Assembly (NCBI RefSeq): GCF_025362475.1 | Contig: NZ_JANYGH010000058.1 | Coordinates: 310,001-374,000, forward strand | Length of the DNA: 64,000 nt | Origin: Mucilaginibacter sp. | GTDB taxonomy: Bacteria; Bacteroidota; Bacteroidia; Sphingobacteriales; Sphingobacteriaceae | Reading direction: 5' to 3' | In this document: positions 26,836 to 35,196 of the stretch, piece after piece | Position numbering within the stretch: position 1 is the first letter of the stretch | Layout of the letters: each line of letters begins with the position of its first letter | Program-made: the position numbers and the translations under genes | The notes under the pieces: model-generated | The model's database searches: none | The model's input: only the letters and a program-made list of their open reading frames with translations | What the model was told of the DNA's origin: nothing

Positions 26836-29028
26836 TCAATTACCCGGATGATAGGTTCTTTGAGCATGTTTAAGCACATCCTCTTTATAAAATAAAACAT
26901 CTTTAAATTTACCATCAATGATGCCCGCCGCCTGATCGGTAAAGTTTTTCGATTCCGCATCAAATGATTGCCCGCCGGTCATGATGCTTTTTGCCTTTAT
27001 CTTTGATCCAAATTCAACAGCTGCTATAAAGCTGTTGCCCGAGTAGCCGTACCGCTTCAACGTATTCATTGTACGGCTTTGAAAAGAGGGTAGCTGTCCA
27101 AATCCAGACCCGGTTAAGCCCACCGGGATACTTGGCAGCTTATCATCAAACGTGATACCATCCGCGGGGCGCTGGTATCGGTTCATATCGCCCCATTGTA
27201 CCTGCCAGGTGCCAAACTTACTTTGCAGGGTTTTCAAAACAGTGGTTAAAATAGCCAATTGCTGGCTGCTGGGAGTTTGTTCGGCAAGTAATTTTATGCG
27301 CTGGGTAATAAAGGTACTTTGTTGGTCTGTTTTGGGTGGCGGAAGCAATTTCACCATCAAAGTGCCCCACTCTATGGCCAGCGCGGTGGCTACTGAATTT
27401 GCGGATGTACGTTTATCCCACTGTCGCAATATATTTATGGGCTCGGCAAGTGATTTTTTTATCGAATCGGGCGCATTATCATAAGCTTTAAATAAAGGTG
27501 GCAGCAAATCATCAAAGGCAGCCAGGTAATGATCATAGCCTTTAGCTATGAGGCCATCAAGCGTTAGGTGATCGGCATTTTTCAATATATTAATAGCTGT
27601 TATAGCACGGTAATTTTCGCCATCGGGCGCCATATAAACCGGGTACTTATTTTTATCAGGACTGCTTGCACCGGCATCTGTATATGGCGTTGAGTTACAA
27701 TTCTGAATCCAGCCGGTAGCAGGATTTGTAGTTGTAATTATATCTTTAAGCTGATGAACACCCTGCCACTCTGTTGCAGAAGTACTGCCATCAACCGGCA
27801 AACTCCAATCATATTTAGGATTGCGTTTAGGAATATAGTTACCATACCAAAAAATAGTATTGCCTTTATCATCAGCATAAACTGTGCTATTGGTAGCATT
27901 TGATACAAGGTCCATCGCTTTTTTATACTCTGCAAGCGTGTTGGCTTTTGTAATTTGCCATGACTCCAGCAAGGCGTTGTATGATCTGTTATTGGCCTTT
28001 AACGCCAACCATTTACCGTCACGGCTTCCTAATACCGGACCATGATGGGTATAATACGCTGTTATTGTTCTTTGTTCAACTTTATCGCCATTTTTTATGT
28101 TAATGGCCAGTTTACGGATAGTTACCGGTTTAAGCACCCCATCGTATTCATAAAACCAGCCGCCATCTTTTTTTACCATCTTTTCTGCATAAAGGTCGGC
28201 TACATCCGCATAGCTGCTCGTGTGCATCCAGCCGCAATGCTGGTTAAATCCCTGGTAAATAAAAAACTGCCCCCAGGTAACAGCGCCATAAGCATGCAAT
28301 CCTTCCTGGCTCACCAACTCCACCTCGCTGCGAAAGTAGAACGGAACATGTGGGTTGATGTAAAGTAAAGCGTGCCCCGATGCCGATTTGGATGGCGATA
28401 TGGCAAAACCGTTTGACCCGGTTTCGCGTTCATTTACAAACTCATAGGCTTTTCCGGGGTGATTGGGTACAGCGCCCAGCTTTTCGCCGCCATCAGCGTA
28501 AAAATCTTTCGTTTCTTCCAGTTTAATCCCTCCCGTTTCGGTTGCAGCCACACTGCCATCGGTAAACATTAGGGCATACCATGGTTCAAAATGTTTAAAT
28601 ACTTTAGGTTTCACCTCGGGATGATTATACAGGTAATAGTTTATCCCATCGGCAAAGGCATCCAGCAATTTCCTGAAAGCAGGCGCACTTTTTTTATAAT
28701 CCCTGATAGCATCGGCGCTGTCAGCTATCAACTGAAGCTGTATATCTATAGCGAGGCTACTTTCGCCATCAACTTCGGTTTGTTTGCCAAGCTGATAAAG
28801 ATAATTGCGCTCAATGCCTTTAAAATTATCTTCGCACTGGGTATACATCAACCCAAAAACCACATCAGCATCAGTTTTGCCATAAATATGTGGCACACCA
28901 TAATTATCACGAATAATGGTTACTGCATTGGCATGCACTTTAGCCCTCTGTATTGCCTCCTGGTTAAATTTCTGAGCAAATACAATGAAAGGAGAAAATA
29001 TTAAAACGAAAATTAAATTATGTTTCAT
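26836..29028 (-). CDS. Penicillin acylase family hydrolase (Ntn hydrolase)
   Basis: 730 residues from ATG at 29028, where a signal peptide MKHNLIFVLIFSPFIVFAQ begins; the frame extends 11 codons further to 29061. The alpha chain contains VTIIRDNYGVPHIYGKTDADVVFG and CEDNF. The self-cleavage site and N-terminal nucleophile Ser lie in ETGSNGFAISPSKSASG (Ser205 from this start), followed by the oxyanion region LLYINPHVPF. The long beta chain ends near the C-terminus. Relatives cleave penicillins, acyl-homoserine lactones, cyclic lipopeptides or glutaryl groups. The substrate cannot be predicted. Confidence 0.88.
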   Translation of the reverse strand: MKHNLIFVLIFSPFIVFAQKFNQEAIQRAKVHANAVTIIRDNYGVPHIYGKTDADVVFGLMYTQCEDNFKGIERNYLYQLGKQTEVDGESSLAIDIQLQLIADSADAIRDYKKSAPAFRKLLDAFADGINYYLYNHPEVKPKVFKHFEPWYALMFTDGSVAATETGGIKLEETKDFYADGGEKLGAVPNHPGKAYEFVNERETGSNGFAISPSKSASGHALLYINPHVPFYFRSEVELVSQEGLHAYGAVTWGQFFIYQGFNQHCGWMHTSSYADVADLYAEKMVKKDGGWFYEYDGVLKPVTIRKLAINIKNGDKVEQRTITAYYTHHGPVLGSRDGKWLALKANNRSYNALLESWQITKANTLAEYKKAMDLVSNATNSTVYADDKGNTIFWYGNYIPKRNPKYDWSLPVDGSTSATEWQGVHQLKDIITTTNPATGWIQNCNSTPYTDAGASSPDKNKYPVYMAPDGENYRAITAINILKNADHLTLDGLIAKGYDHYLAAFDDLLPPLFKAYDNAPDSIKKSLAEPINILRQWDKRTSANSVATALAIEWGTLMVKLLPPPKTDQQSTFITQRIKLLAEQTPSSQQLAILTTVLKTLQSKFGTWQVQWGDMNRYQRPADGITFDDKLPSIPVGLTGSGFGQLPSFQSRTMNTLKRYGYSGNSFIAAVEFGSKIKAKSIMTGGQSFDAESKNFTDQAAGIIDGKFKDVLFYKEDVLKHAQRTYHPGN

Positions 29029-29061
29029 GGTAACAATAATTTTACCGGTGTGTCTAATCAA

Positions 29062-29412
29062 TTAGATTGAAAATCAATAGCGAAATATTAATAATATGAA
29101 GTAAATTTGAGCTTTTAAACACAATATTCACATCACACCTACGTTTCTTTTCAATTATTCATAATTCTTTTGAAACCAGGTCTGAATATTCGCCATTATT
29201 AGGGCGCAAACACAAAGTAATAAATTTTTTGTTTACTGGTTATTAATAGCAGTAAATATATAAGAGCTTGGATGTTCATTTTATATGAGATCTGAGGTTT
29301 AGTTGATACAATATCATTTGAGACATGATATTGCAGTGCGTTCCGGGGTGAGATACGGAACGCATTTTTTTTACTGATCAACAAGTGATCGTTTTAGCTC
29401 AACGACCCATCC
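29062..29412. other. Intergenic region with an orphan plus-strand terminator
   Basis: No protein-coding frame is credible in 350 bases. The region separates two minus-strand genes but contains a terminator pointing the other way (29337-29372), preceded by a second hairpin (29309-29333). It may therefore hold a small RNA gene on the plus strand. I see no convincing promoter for it. Confidence 0.5.
29309..29372 (+). ncRNA. Candidate small RNA 3' end: two hairpins and poly-U
   Basis: Hairpin 1 is CAATATCAT/ATGATATTG (29309-29317 with 29325-29333). Hairpin 2 is TGCGTTCCG/CGGAACGCA (29337-29345 with 29356-29364) with loop GGGTGAGATA, followed by eight T residues. No plus-strand gene lies upstream for several kilobases. 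The 5' end is unknown. It could also be a mobile terminator-like repeat. Confidence 0.4.
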
Positions 29413-30516
29413 CTAATGATTAATGATTGGCGACCAATGGCTGCGCTCCCAGGCCATAACCAGTAACACCATCCGGTTATAAGTTCCCAAACCCTGGGGT
29501 TGGTTATTAGCCTTCAGAAAGTTATCGTAAAAAACACTGCTAATAGCACTGAGTTTATTTTCGTAAGCCATCCAGTAGGCACGTTCTGTTACAAAATCCT
29601 GGTGAACATCTTTTGATATCATCGCCTTTAATTCTTTATGGGCAACTGTATCCCTGCGGCGCAGTGTGTGCATAAACTCATCAACCGCCAAATGATAGGC
29701 TGAGTAGCGCAGCAAACGATCATGTGATTTAATACCGATGATAAACCCGGCAAAATCAGCCTCATCTTCGGCTCCATAACCTACCTGGTGCGACATTTCA
29801 TGACAGGCAACAAATGGCCGGTTAAAAACAGGCATTTCATAATTAATCTGAGCCTCTGTTGTAAAGGGATTATAATAACCCGAGGTACCAATATAGTTCA
29901 TAAAAAATGTAATCATAGATGGCTTAATTCCAGGATGAAAGGCCCTGAAGTTAGCTGAATCGGCAGATAACGAACTCACTGCATTAACGGCGGCTTTATA
30001 AATGGCGCTATTGCTCTGCGCTAAATCTGCAGCGGTGACACGTGCACGGCAAATATTGGCGCTATCTATCAACAATTTAGTTACAGCCTTGAGGTCGGCG
30101 GTAGTGAAAGCTGTATCTCTTAGATTAAGGCGCTCAGCTGCTGATGGCCTAAAATAATTCATCCCCCAAAACAAATAAAAAACAAGTATGCCCGCCTGTA
30201 CACCTATAACCCATCCCAAAAAATGTATACCAACGATTTTAAACTGCTTTTTAAATAGCAGCTTAATCATCCTGATAACACCAAAAATTATAGCAATTAC
30301 AATTGCGGTGTATAACAAATCGCCTACACTAAAAGGAAACAGGTTTAATATGGGATGAAATATCCAGCAGATAAGCTTATAAAACCCACCAGAATAATAG
30401 CGTTCAACCAATGCCGGATGATTGCCAAACTGCATTAACAGAAAAATAGCCAACGTAAGCAACAATATAATTATGATTCTTTTTAATAATGGTTTTTTGC
30501 TGATTAGGGTACGCAT
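29413..30516 (-). CDS. DUF3810 family membrane protein with HExxH motif
   Basis: 367 residues. Three membrane helices near 14-30, 60-82 and 100-125 are followed by a soluble domain containing FVACHEMSHQVGYGAEDEADFAGF, i.e. HEMSH as a zincin-type HExxH and a downstream Glu (EDEADF) as possible third ligand. This matches the DUF3810 proteins of Bacteroidota, which are predicted membrane-anchored metallopeptidases of unknown substrate. Single gene. Confidence 0.85.
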   Translation of the reverse strand: MRTLISKKPLLKRIIIILLLTLAIFLLMQFGNHPALVERYYSGGFYKLICWIFHPILNLFPFSVGDLLYTAIVIAIIFGVIRMIKLLFKKQFKIVGIHFLGWVIGVQAGILVFYLFWGMNYFRPSAAERLNLRDTAFTTADLKAVTKLLIDSANICRARVTAADLAQSNSAIYKAAVNAVSSLSADSANFRAFHPGIKPSMITFFMNYIGTSGYYNPFTTEAQINYEMPVFNRPFVACHEMSHQVGYGAEDEADFAGFIIGIKSHDRLLRYSAYHLAVDEFMHTLRRRDTVAHKELKAMISKDVHQDFVTERAYWMAYENKLSAISSVFYDNFLKANNQPQGLGTYNRMVLLVMAWERSHWSPIINH

Positions 30517-30580
30517 TAAGTAAATATAAGGCTAATGGAAGGTTGTTAAAATTATAGAAGGCAGCTGGATATAACAAGTT

Positions 30581-30637
30581 AAATATCGATACACAAAAAA
30601 AGCTCCGGTTAAGGAGCTTTTTTATGTATCGATATTT
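30581..30637 (-). terminator. Long terminator hairpin, DUF2911 gene
   Basis: Inner stem AAAAAAGCTCC/GGAGCTTTTTT (30596-30623) is extended by outer arms AAATATCGATACA (30581-30593) and TGTATCGATATTT (30625-30637). It lies just past the stop of the DUF2911 gene and has A and T runs on both sides, so it can work in both directions. Confidence 0.8.
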
Positions 30638-30645
30638 TATTATAC

Positions 30646-31176
30646 TTATTTTATTGAAACAGGAACCTCAAAAGTATCCCATTTTAAGCTGAAGCCTTTT
30701 GGTGTAATTGTATAAATAAGGCTTTCGGTTTTAGGAGCTGTCTTCCCTTTAACTGTTACCCTTAACTGATCATTAGCTTCTTTATAAGTATAGGCACCCC
30801 ATTGTTTTGGATTTTTATCAAAAATAAGAGTCCAGGTGCCGCTTTCTGATGGAATTACAAAGAAGGCATAACGGCCGGCCGGAAGTGTTTTACCTTCAAC
30901 CTTAATGGCTTTACTTGTTGTAATGCTGGTTGCCGAATCGGCTCCTGCACGCCATACCTTACCAAAAGGCACCAATTCGCCCAGTACTTTACGACCTTTT
31001 ACATAAGGACTTCCGTATTTAATTTTAATTAACGAACCAGCTACTTTAGCGCTTGTGCTATCATGCGGGCTTGCTGGCTTTTTATCCTGGGCAAATGTTA
31101 GGCTGCTTATAAACAGCGCAAATACAAAAAGCAATGCTGCTTTCATTTTAATAGATCTTTTCATAGTATTTCTCAT
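30646..31176 (-). CDS. DUF2911 domain secreted protein
   Basis: 176 residues. A signal peptide (ending SSLTFAQ) precedes the DUF2911 core: VAGSLIKIKYGSPYVKGRKVLGELVPFGKVWRAGADSATSITTSKAIKVEG, then LPAGRYAFFVIP and WTLIFDKNPKQWGAYTY. The family is nearly confined to Bacteroidota and relatives and has no known activity. The internal Met at codon 5 (MKRSIKMKAALLF) or codon 11 could be the true start. Confidence 0.88.
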   Translation of the reverse strand: MRNTMKRSIKMKAALLFVFALFISSLTFAQDKKPASPHDSTSAKVAGSLIKIKYGSPYVKGRKVLGELVPFGKVWRAGADSATSITTSKAIKVEGKTLPAGRYAFFVIPSESGTWTLIFDKNPKQWGAYTYKEANDQLRVTVKGKTAPKTESLIYTITPKGFSLKWDTFEVPVSIK

Positions 31177-31385
31177 GATTTATTTGGTATAAATATAGGG
31201 CGAAATTTGTTCTGGTAGCAATTAACGGAGTAAATAAAACTTAATTGCTTTTGTAAAAAATATTTCAATTAAAAAACAGTTGATATATAGTAATGTTATA
31301 AATAATGAGACGGCCGCATTGCAATTAGGAATTGACCTTAAGGTTAAAATGGCCAAAAGGTTAAACAATTGTTGTGGTTTTTTTT

Positions 31386-31417
31386 AACCCTTGCCTCAAG
31401 GCAGGGGTTTTTTATTT
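31386..31417 (+). terminator. Plus-oriented terminator without an upstream gene
   Basis: Ten-base stem AACCCTTGCC/GGCAGGGGTT with loop TCAA is followed by TTTTTATTT on the plus strand. On the minus strand the hairpin is followed by A residues and would not terminate. There is no plus-strand gene between 31177 and here. It may shield the convergent end of the gene at 31424 or end an unseen small RNA. Confidence 0.5.
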
Positions 31418-31423
31418 AGCCTT

Positions 31424-33805
31424 TTACTCCACCTTATAAGTATAAACATTGCGGCCTACATTACCGTTTTCGTCTATCCCCTCAACTACTATACGGTAAT
31501 TACCTTTGCCATCTGCATTGTAAAAATCAAATGAAGCGCCACCATCTTTATCCGTAACAATATCAGGGTTCCAGTATATTGTGCTGCGTTCATCAGGTTT
31601 ACTACTTTGGGTAGCTGAGCCACCATAAACGGGCGAGTAAAATACACGTGCTTTATAAAAGCCTTTAGGAGCATAGGAAAGCAACCCCGGTGAAATCTTT
31701 TTATTTACAGGTATCCCCTTATTTTTAACTGTTGTAATTAATAAAACCCCATTGGCTCCCTGGGAACCATAAATAGCAGCATCAACATTTTTAAGCATTT
31801 TAACACTTGCTACATCAGCTACACTTAAGTTGTCAATATTTGAACTCGACTGTGCGCCATCTATGATCACCAACATGGGGCCCGCTCCCGTTAAACCAAC
31901 TCTTTCTCTTAAATACGGCACACCGCCCATTAATGCCACTCCGGGTAAGTGCCCCTCGAGGCCTCGAGATATTCCTGTTTGATCTTTAAACTGATCAATT
32001 GTGTTATTGTGAGATTCTAAATATTTATCTTTAATAATCACTTCCTTCAATGATTTTCCGCTTGCATCTGCCATGAACGTAGTTGAAGCGAGGGGTTTAC
32101 CATTGTTTTTAAGAGCAACGTCATCAGCTAAACCCTGGCTATTAATTGTTGTGATATTAACTTTTTCGGGCTGGTCTATTATGATTTGCGTATTACTCTT
32201 CCCAGTTTCTGTTTTAGCCTGAATTACAAATGAGGTATAGCTTGTGTAAATCAAATTTGCAAAAGTAAACCTGCCATTGGCATCAGTTACCTGGTTTAAC
32301 ATAGTGCCCCCGTTTTGGGTAAGCAACGTAACGCTACCATTAGCAACCGGCGCCCCAGCCATAGTTTTTACCGTGCCCGATATATCCAGTCCTTTTTCTA
32401 CAGGATAAGTTGACGCCATTTTAGCATCGTCGCCAAGCAATTGCTTCCAAACAAACCTCCGGTATCCTTGTGTAAGCATCAATATATCCAAATCGGCACG
32501 TGTATCACTGGTAACATTGGCAAAATAATAATTGGGCTGCTCAACAAATCCCCGCAATGCCGATGTTAATAAAAGATTGGTTAATATGGTAGTTTCGGCA
32601 CTTTCATTCACCGGTATCCGGGTAGCATCGATAACCGATGCCGAGAAATAACCTGTAATAGGTTTATCATCCTTTTTTGCACTAACAGTAACATGTACTT
32701 TACCCCTGGCCTTGTAAGCAGCTTTATCAGTGCCGGTTTGTATATTTATAATATCATTGTTTTGTATAAACGAAAGGCGCTCATTCATAGGTTCGCCGGT
32801 TTTAGAAAACAGGGTAACCTGCACTAAACCGGTTTGAAAATCCTTTTTATCAAGATTAATATCAAGCACCTGGTTATCAAGTGTTGTTTTAAGTGAACGT
32901 ACCGACCCGTTTGAATAAATAACAACGCCAATTTCTTTATTCTTATTTTCAAGATAGTAAGGCCTGTTTGCATTAATTTCTATCATCAGCTTATCTGGCT
33001 TATCATTGTTTACCAGCAAGGTCATCCCTTTACTATCGGCTTTAGGTAAATCAATAACGGCTTTGGTGCCATCAGCATAAGTGAGGTTTGCCTTGTAGCT
33101 TCTTCCTTCAACCGGGGTAATGTAAATAACGCCCATACCCAGGTGTTTGGCTTCAAACTTAGTTACTTCTGCGTTTAGGTTATCAACAACTACTCCTTTA
33201 ACATTTACGCCCTGCCCATTATGGTCAATAGCCTTAAACGCGAGTTTAACCGGTATATCGTTAATAAAAGTTCCGCCCTCGGCAAAAAACTGAACGTCAA
33301 ACTTATTACGGGTGTCTGTATTTTGCCGTGTTGCCAATACCGCGGTGGCGGGCACAGCACTGTTAACTGCTATTGGCTGATCAAATATGCCCGGATCGAC
33401 GTTATTAAGCATCCATTTGGTATACGCTTTTACATGATAAATGCCTTTTGGCAGCCTGGCTGGTAACGCAAAATCGCCCCAGGTTAAGCCATTAGTAACT
33501 TGTAATGATATATTTTGTACCAGCGAATCGGCGGCATTTACCAAATCGACGTGCAGAACGCCACTTAATTTCGATAGTTGATGTTGTTCGCCCAGCGTAA
33601 CGTAGGCTTTAAAAAACACTGTATCGCCGGCGTTATAAAGGGCTTTATCAAAGTGAAGGTATACCTTTTCAATAGCTTTTGTTGTTGATAGGGTTTGCAA
33701 ACGCGAAACAATATCATCCAATGATAATGATTGTTTAACGCCTTGCGAAAAAGCTGGTATATAAAAACAGGTTGTACACAAAAGTGCAAATAGTAACTTT
33801 TTCAT
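31424..33805 (-). CDS. MG2/TonB-plug surface protein, intact paralogue
   Basis: 793 residues from ATG at 33805, which starts a signal peptide (MKKLLFALLCTTCFYIPAFSQ); the frame is open 13 codons further. It contains the macroglobulin-like start EKVYLHFDKALYNAGDTVFFKAYV, MG-type domains, a CarboxypepD_reg-like domain (SGTVKTMAGAPVANGSVTLL) and a TonB-plug segment (GHLPGVALMGGVPYLRERVGLTGAGPMLVIIDG...SVKMLKNVDAAIYGSQGANGVLLITT). No barrel follows. It is collinear with the frameshifted gene at 1120-4004. Such proteins are common surface proteins of Sphingobacteriales with unknown role. Confidence 0.85.
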   Translation of the reverse strand: MKKLLFALLCTTCFYIPAFSQGVKQSLSLDDIVSRLQTLSTTKAIEKVYLHFDKALYNAGDTVFFKAYVTLGEQHQLSKLSGVLHVDLVNAADSLVQNISLQVTNGLTWGDFALPARLPKGIYHVKAYTKWMLNNVDPGIFDQPIAVNSAVPATAVLATRQNTDTRNKFDVQFFAEGGTFINDIPVKLAFKAIDHNGQGVNVKGVVVDNLNAEVTKFEAKHLGMGVIYITPVEGRSYKANLTYADGTKAVIDLPKADSKGMTLLVNNDKPDKLMIEINANRPYYLENKNKEIGVVIYSNGSVRSLKTTLDNQVLDINLDKKDFQTGLVQVTLFSKTGEPMNERLSFIQNNDIINIQTGTDKAAYKARGKVHVTVSAKKDDKPITGYFSASVIDATRIPVNESAETTILTNLLLTSALRGFVEQPNYYFANVTSDTRADLDILMLTQGYRRFVWKQLLGDDAKMASTYPVEKGLDISGTVKTMAGAPVANGSVTLLTQNGGTMLNQVTDANGRFTFANLIYTSYTSFVIQAKTETGKSNTQIIIDQPEKVNITTINSQGLADDVALKNNGKPLASTTFMADASGKSLKEVIIKDKYLESHNNTIDQFKDQTGISRGLEGHLPGVALMGGVPYLRERVGLTGAGPMLVIIDGAQSSSNIDNLSVADVASVKMLKNVDAAIYGSQGANGVLLITTVKNKGIPVNKKISPGLLSYAPKGFYKARVFYSPVYGGSATQSSKPDERSTIYWNPDIVTDKDGGASFDFYNADGKGNYRIVVEGIDENGNVGRNVYTYKVE

Positions 33806-33901
33806 GCAGGAAATGGCAAATAGAAATGGGTTTATAATTGGCAATTAAATATACCTAATTTCCGCACACAAAAACAAATTAAAATACTGGTATATAATTC
33901 A

Positions 33902-34117
33902 TTAAATCGTATCCATATTAAAGTCTGCATTTTCCCGTATCTCCTCCCAATACACAGTTTCGCAATAAATACGATTCTGAATTGCCACGCGGTTTTTTAT
34001 CGCTTGCAATTCCTTTTTGATCTCTTCTGTAGTGAGGTCGCTGCTTAGTGAGTAGTAATAAATTGCATAACCAGTTTTACTGTTTATAAATCTATAGTGT
34101 TTATCAGCGGATTTCAT
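33902..34117 (-). CDS. Small hypothetical protein
   Basis: 71 residues, soluble, with YAIYYYSLSSDLTTEEIKKELQAIKNRVAIQNRIYCETVYWEEI. The helical amphipathic middle and the normal codon use suggest a real gene. I do not recognise a family. It lies alone between the MG2 gene and the divergent DUF47 gene. Confidence 0.55.
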   Translation of the reverse strand: MKSADKHYRFINSKTGYAIYYYSLSSDLTTEEIKKELQAIKNRVAIQNRIYCETVYWEEIRENADFNMDTI

Positions 34118-34413
34118 GATATTTAACTTATATAAGTTAACAATATATTTAAGAGCAATATTGTTTTAGCGCAAAGCAATTGTTACATATAATTTATTTA
34201 CCTTACCTGTATATAGTAGTTGAAAACACAATGCAAACACACTTAAATTTGATAACATTTAATTAACATTGAGTTAACAATTACATGACTTTTCACTGCA
34301 AATTAATAGCTACATTTAGCCGCATAAATATATGTGCATAGTGGACGCTAATTAATTAGTATACACGCTTTTAACTTAATTGTCATTTAAAAAGTCATAA
34401 AAAGTTCAAGTCA

Positions 34414-35043
34414 ATGTCGATATTTCCCAATTCAAATCAGGTTTTTTATGATTTATTTAACCGTGCAGTTGCCAACGCTACCGAAATGGCAACTTTACTT
34501 AACACGGCGGTAAACTCTGCCGATACCTATGAACAAAAATTTCAGTTTACACTTGTTGATAAACTGAAGGCAAAAAGTTACGAAATTACCCACCAGGTAT
34601 TTACAGAATCGGGCAGAATGTTGATTTCACCTTTTCAGCGCAAGGATATGTGCGATCTGGCTGCTGCAATTGATGATGTTGCCGATAGTATAGCCATGGC
34701 ATCGCGCAGGATAAACCTGTATGATGTACCTAAGATCACTTCTCCTATTATTAGCCTGGCAGATCTTATCCTTAAAACCACCAAAGGTCTTCAGGAAGCT
34801 GTTAACGCCATGAACAATTTAGGTAACTCAGCCCATATATTTGAACTTTGCAACAATATAAAAAAATTGGAATACCAGGCTGATACAGTATACAATGAGG
34901 CTTTTGCTGATTTGCTGGCTAACGAAACTGATGCCATACAACTTATAAAATACACTGATGTTTTTATGGCGATGGAAACCGCTACAGATAGCTGCGAAGA
35001 TGCTACACTGGTAATTGAGAGCATCCTGATTAAAAACGGATAG
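34414..35043 (+). CDS. DUF47/PhoU-like protein
   Basis: 209 residues, all helical, with the DUF47 pattern FYDLFNRAVANATEMATLL, DICDLAAAIDDVADSI-like acidic repeat (here MCDLAAAIDDVADSIA) and IKKLEYQADTVYNEAF, in which Asp/Glu clusters bind metal in PhoU relatives. These proteins usually sit directly before a PiT-type phosphate permease and regulate it. No permease follows here; the next gene is a convergent receptor. A terminator directly follows at 35098. Confidence 0.87.
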   Translation: MSIFPNSNQVFYDLFNRAVANATEMATLLNTAVNSADTYEQKFQFTLVDKLKAKSYEITHQVFTESGRMLISPFQRKDMCDLAAAIDDVADSIAMASRRINLYDVPKITSPIISLADLILKTTKGLQEAVNAMNNLGNSAHIFELCNNIKKLEYQADTVYNEAFADLLANETDAIQLIKYTDVFMAMETATDSCEDATLVIESILIKNG

Positions 35044-35097
35044 AATCATTCCTACCCGCTGCAAACCTGAGGGTAGTAAAAGAAAACATATTTATAT

Positions 35098-35131
35098 AAA
35101 AAAAGCGATGAGTTTAATTCATCGCTTTTTT
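35098..35131 (+). terminator. Rho-independent terminator
   Basis: Stem AAAAAAAGCGATGA/TCATCGCTTTTTTT with a 7-nt loop, 55 bases past the DUF47 gene stop. T and A runs on both sides allow use by the convergent receptor gene at 35197 too. Confidence 0.85.
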
Positions 35132-35196
35132 ATGGGTATTGATTAGCCAATTCGTCAATCAAATACCCTCTCCTTTGAAGAGGGTTGTATTAGGCC

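Noticed and set aside
29199..29384. 61-codon minus-strand frame in the gap before the acylase gene
   Set aside because: It crosses both RNA hairpins and has low-complexity composition; the RNA interpretation is better supported.
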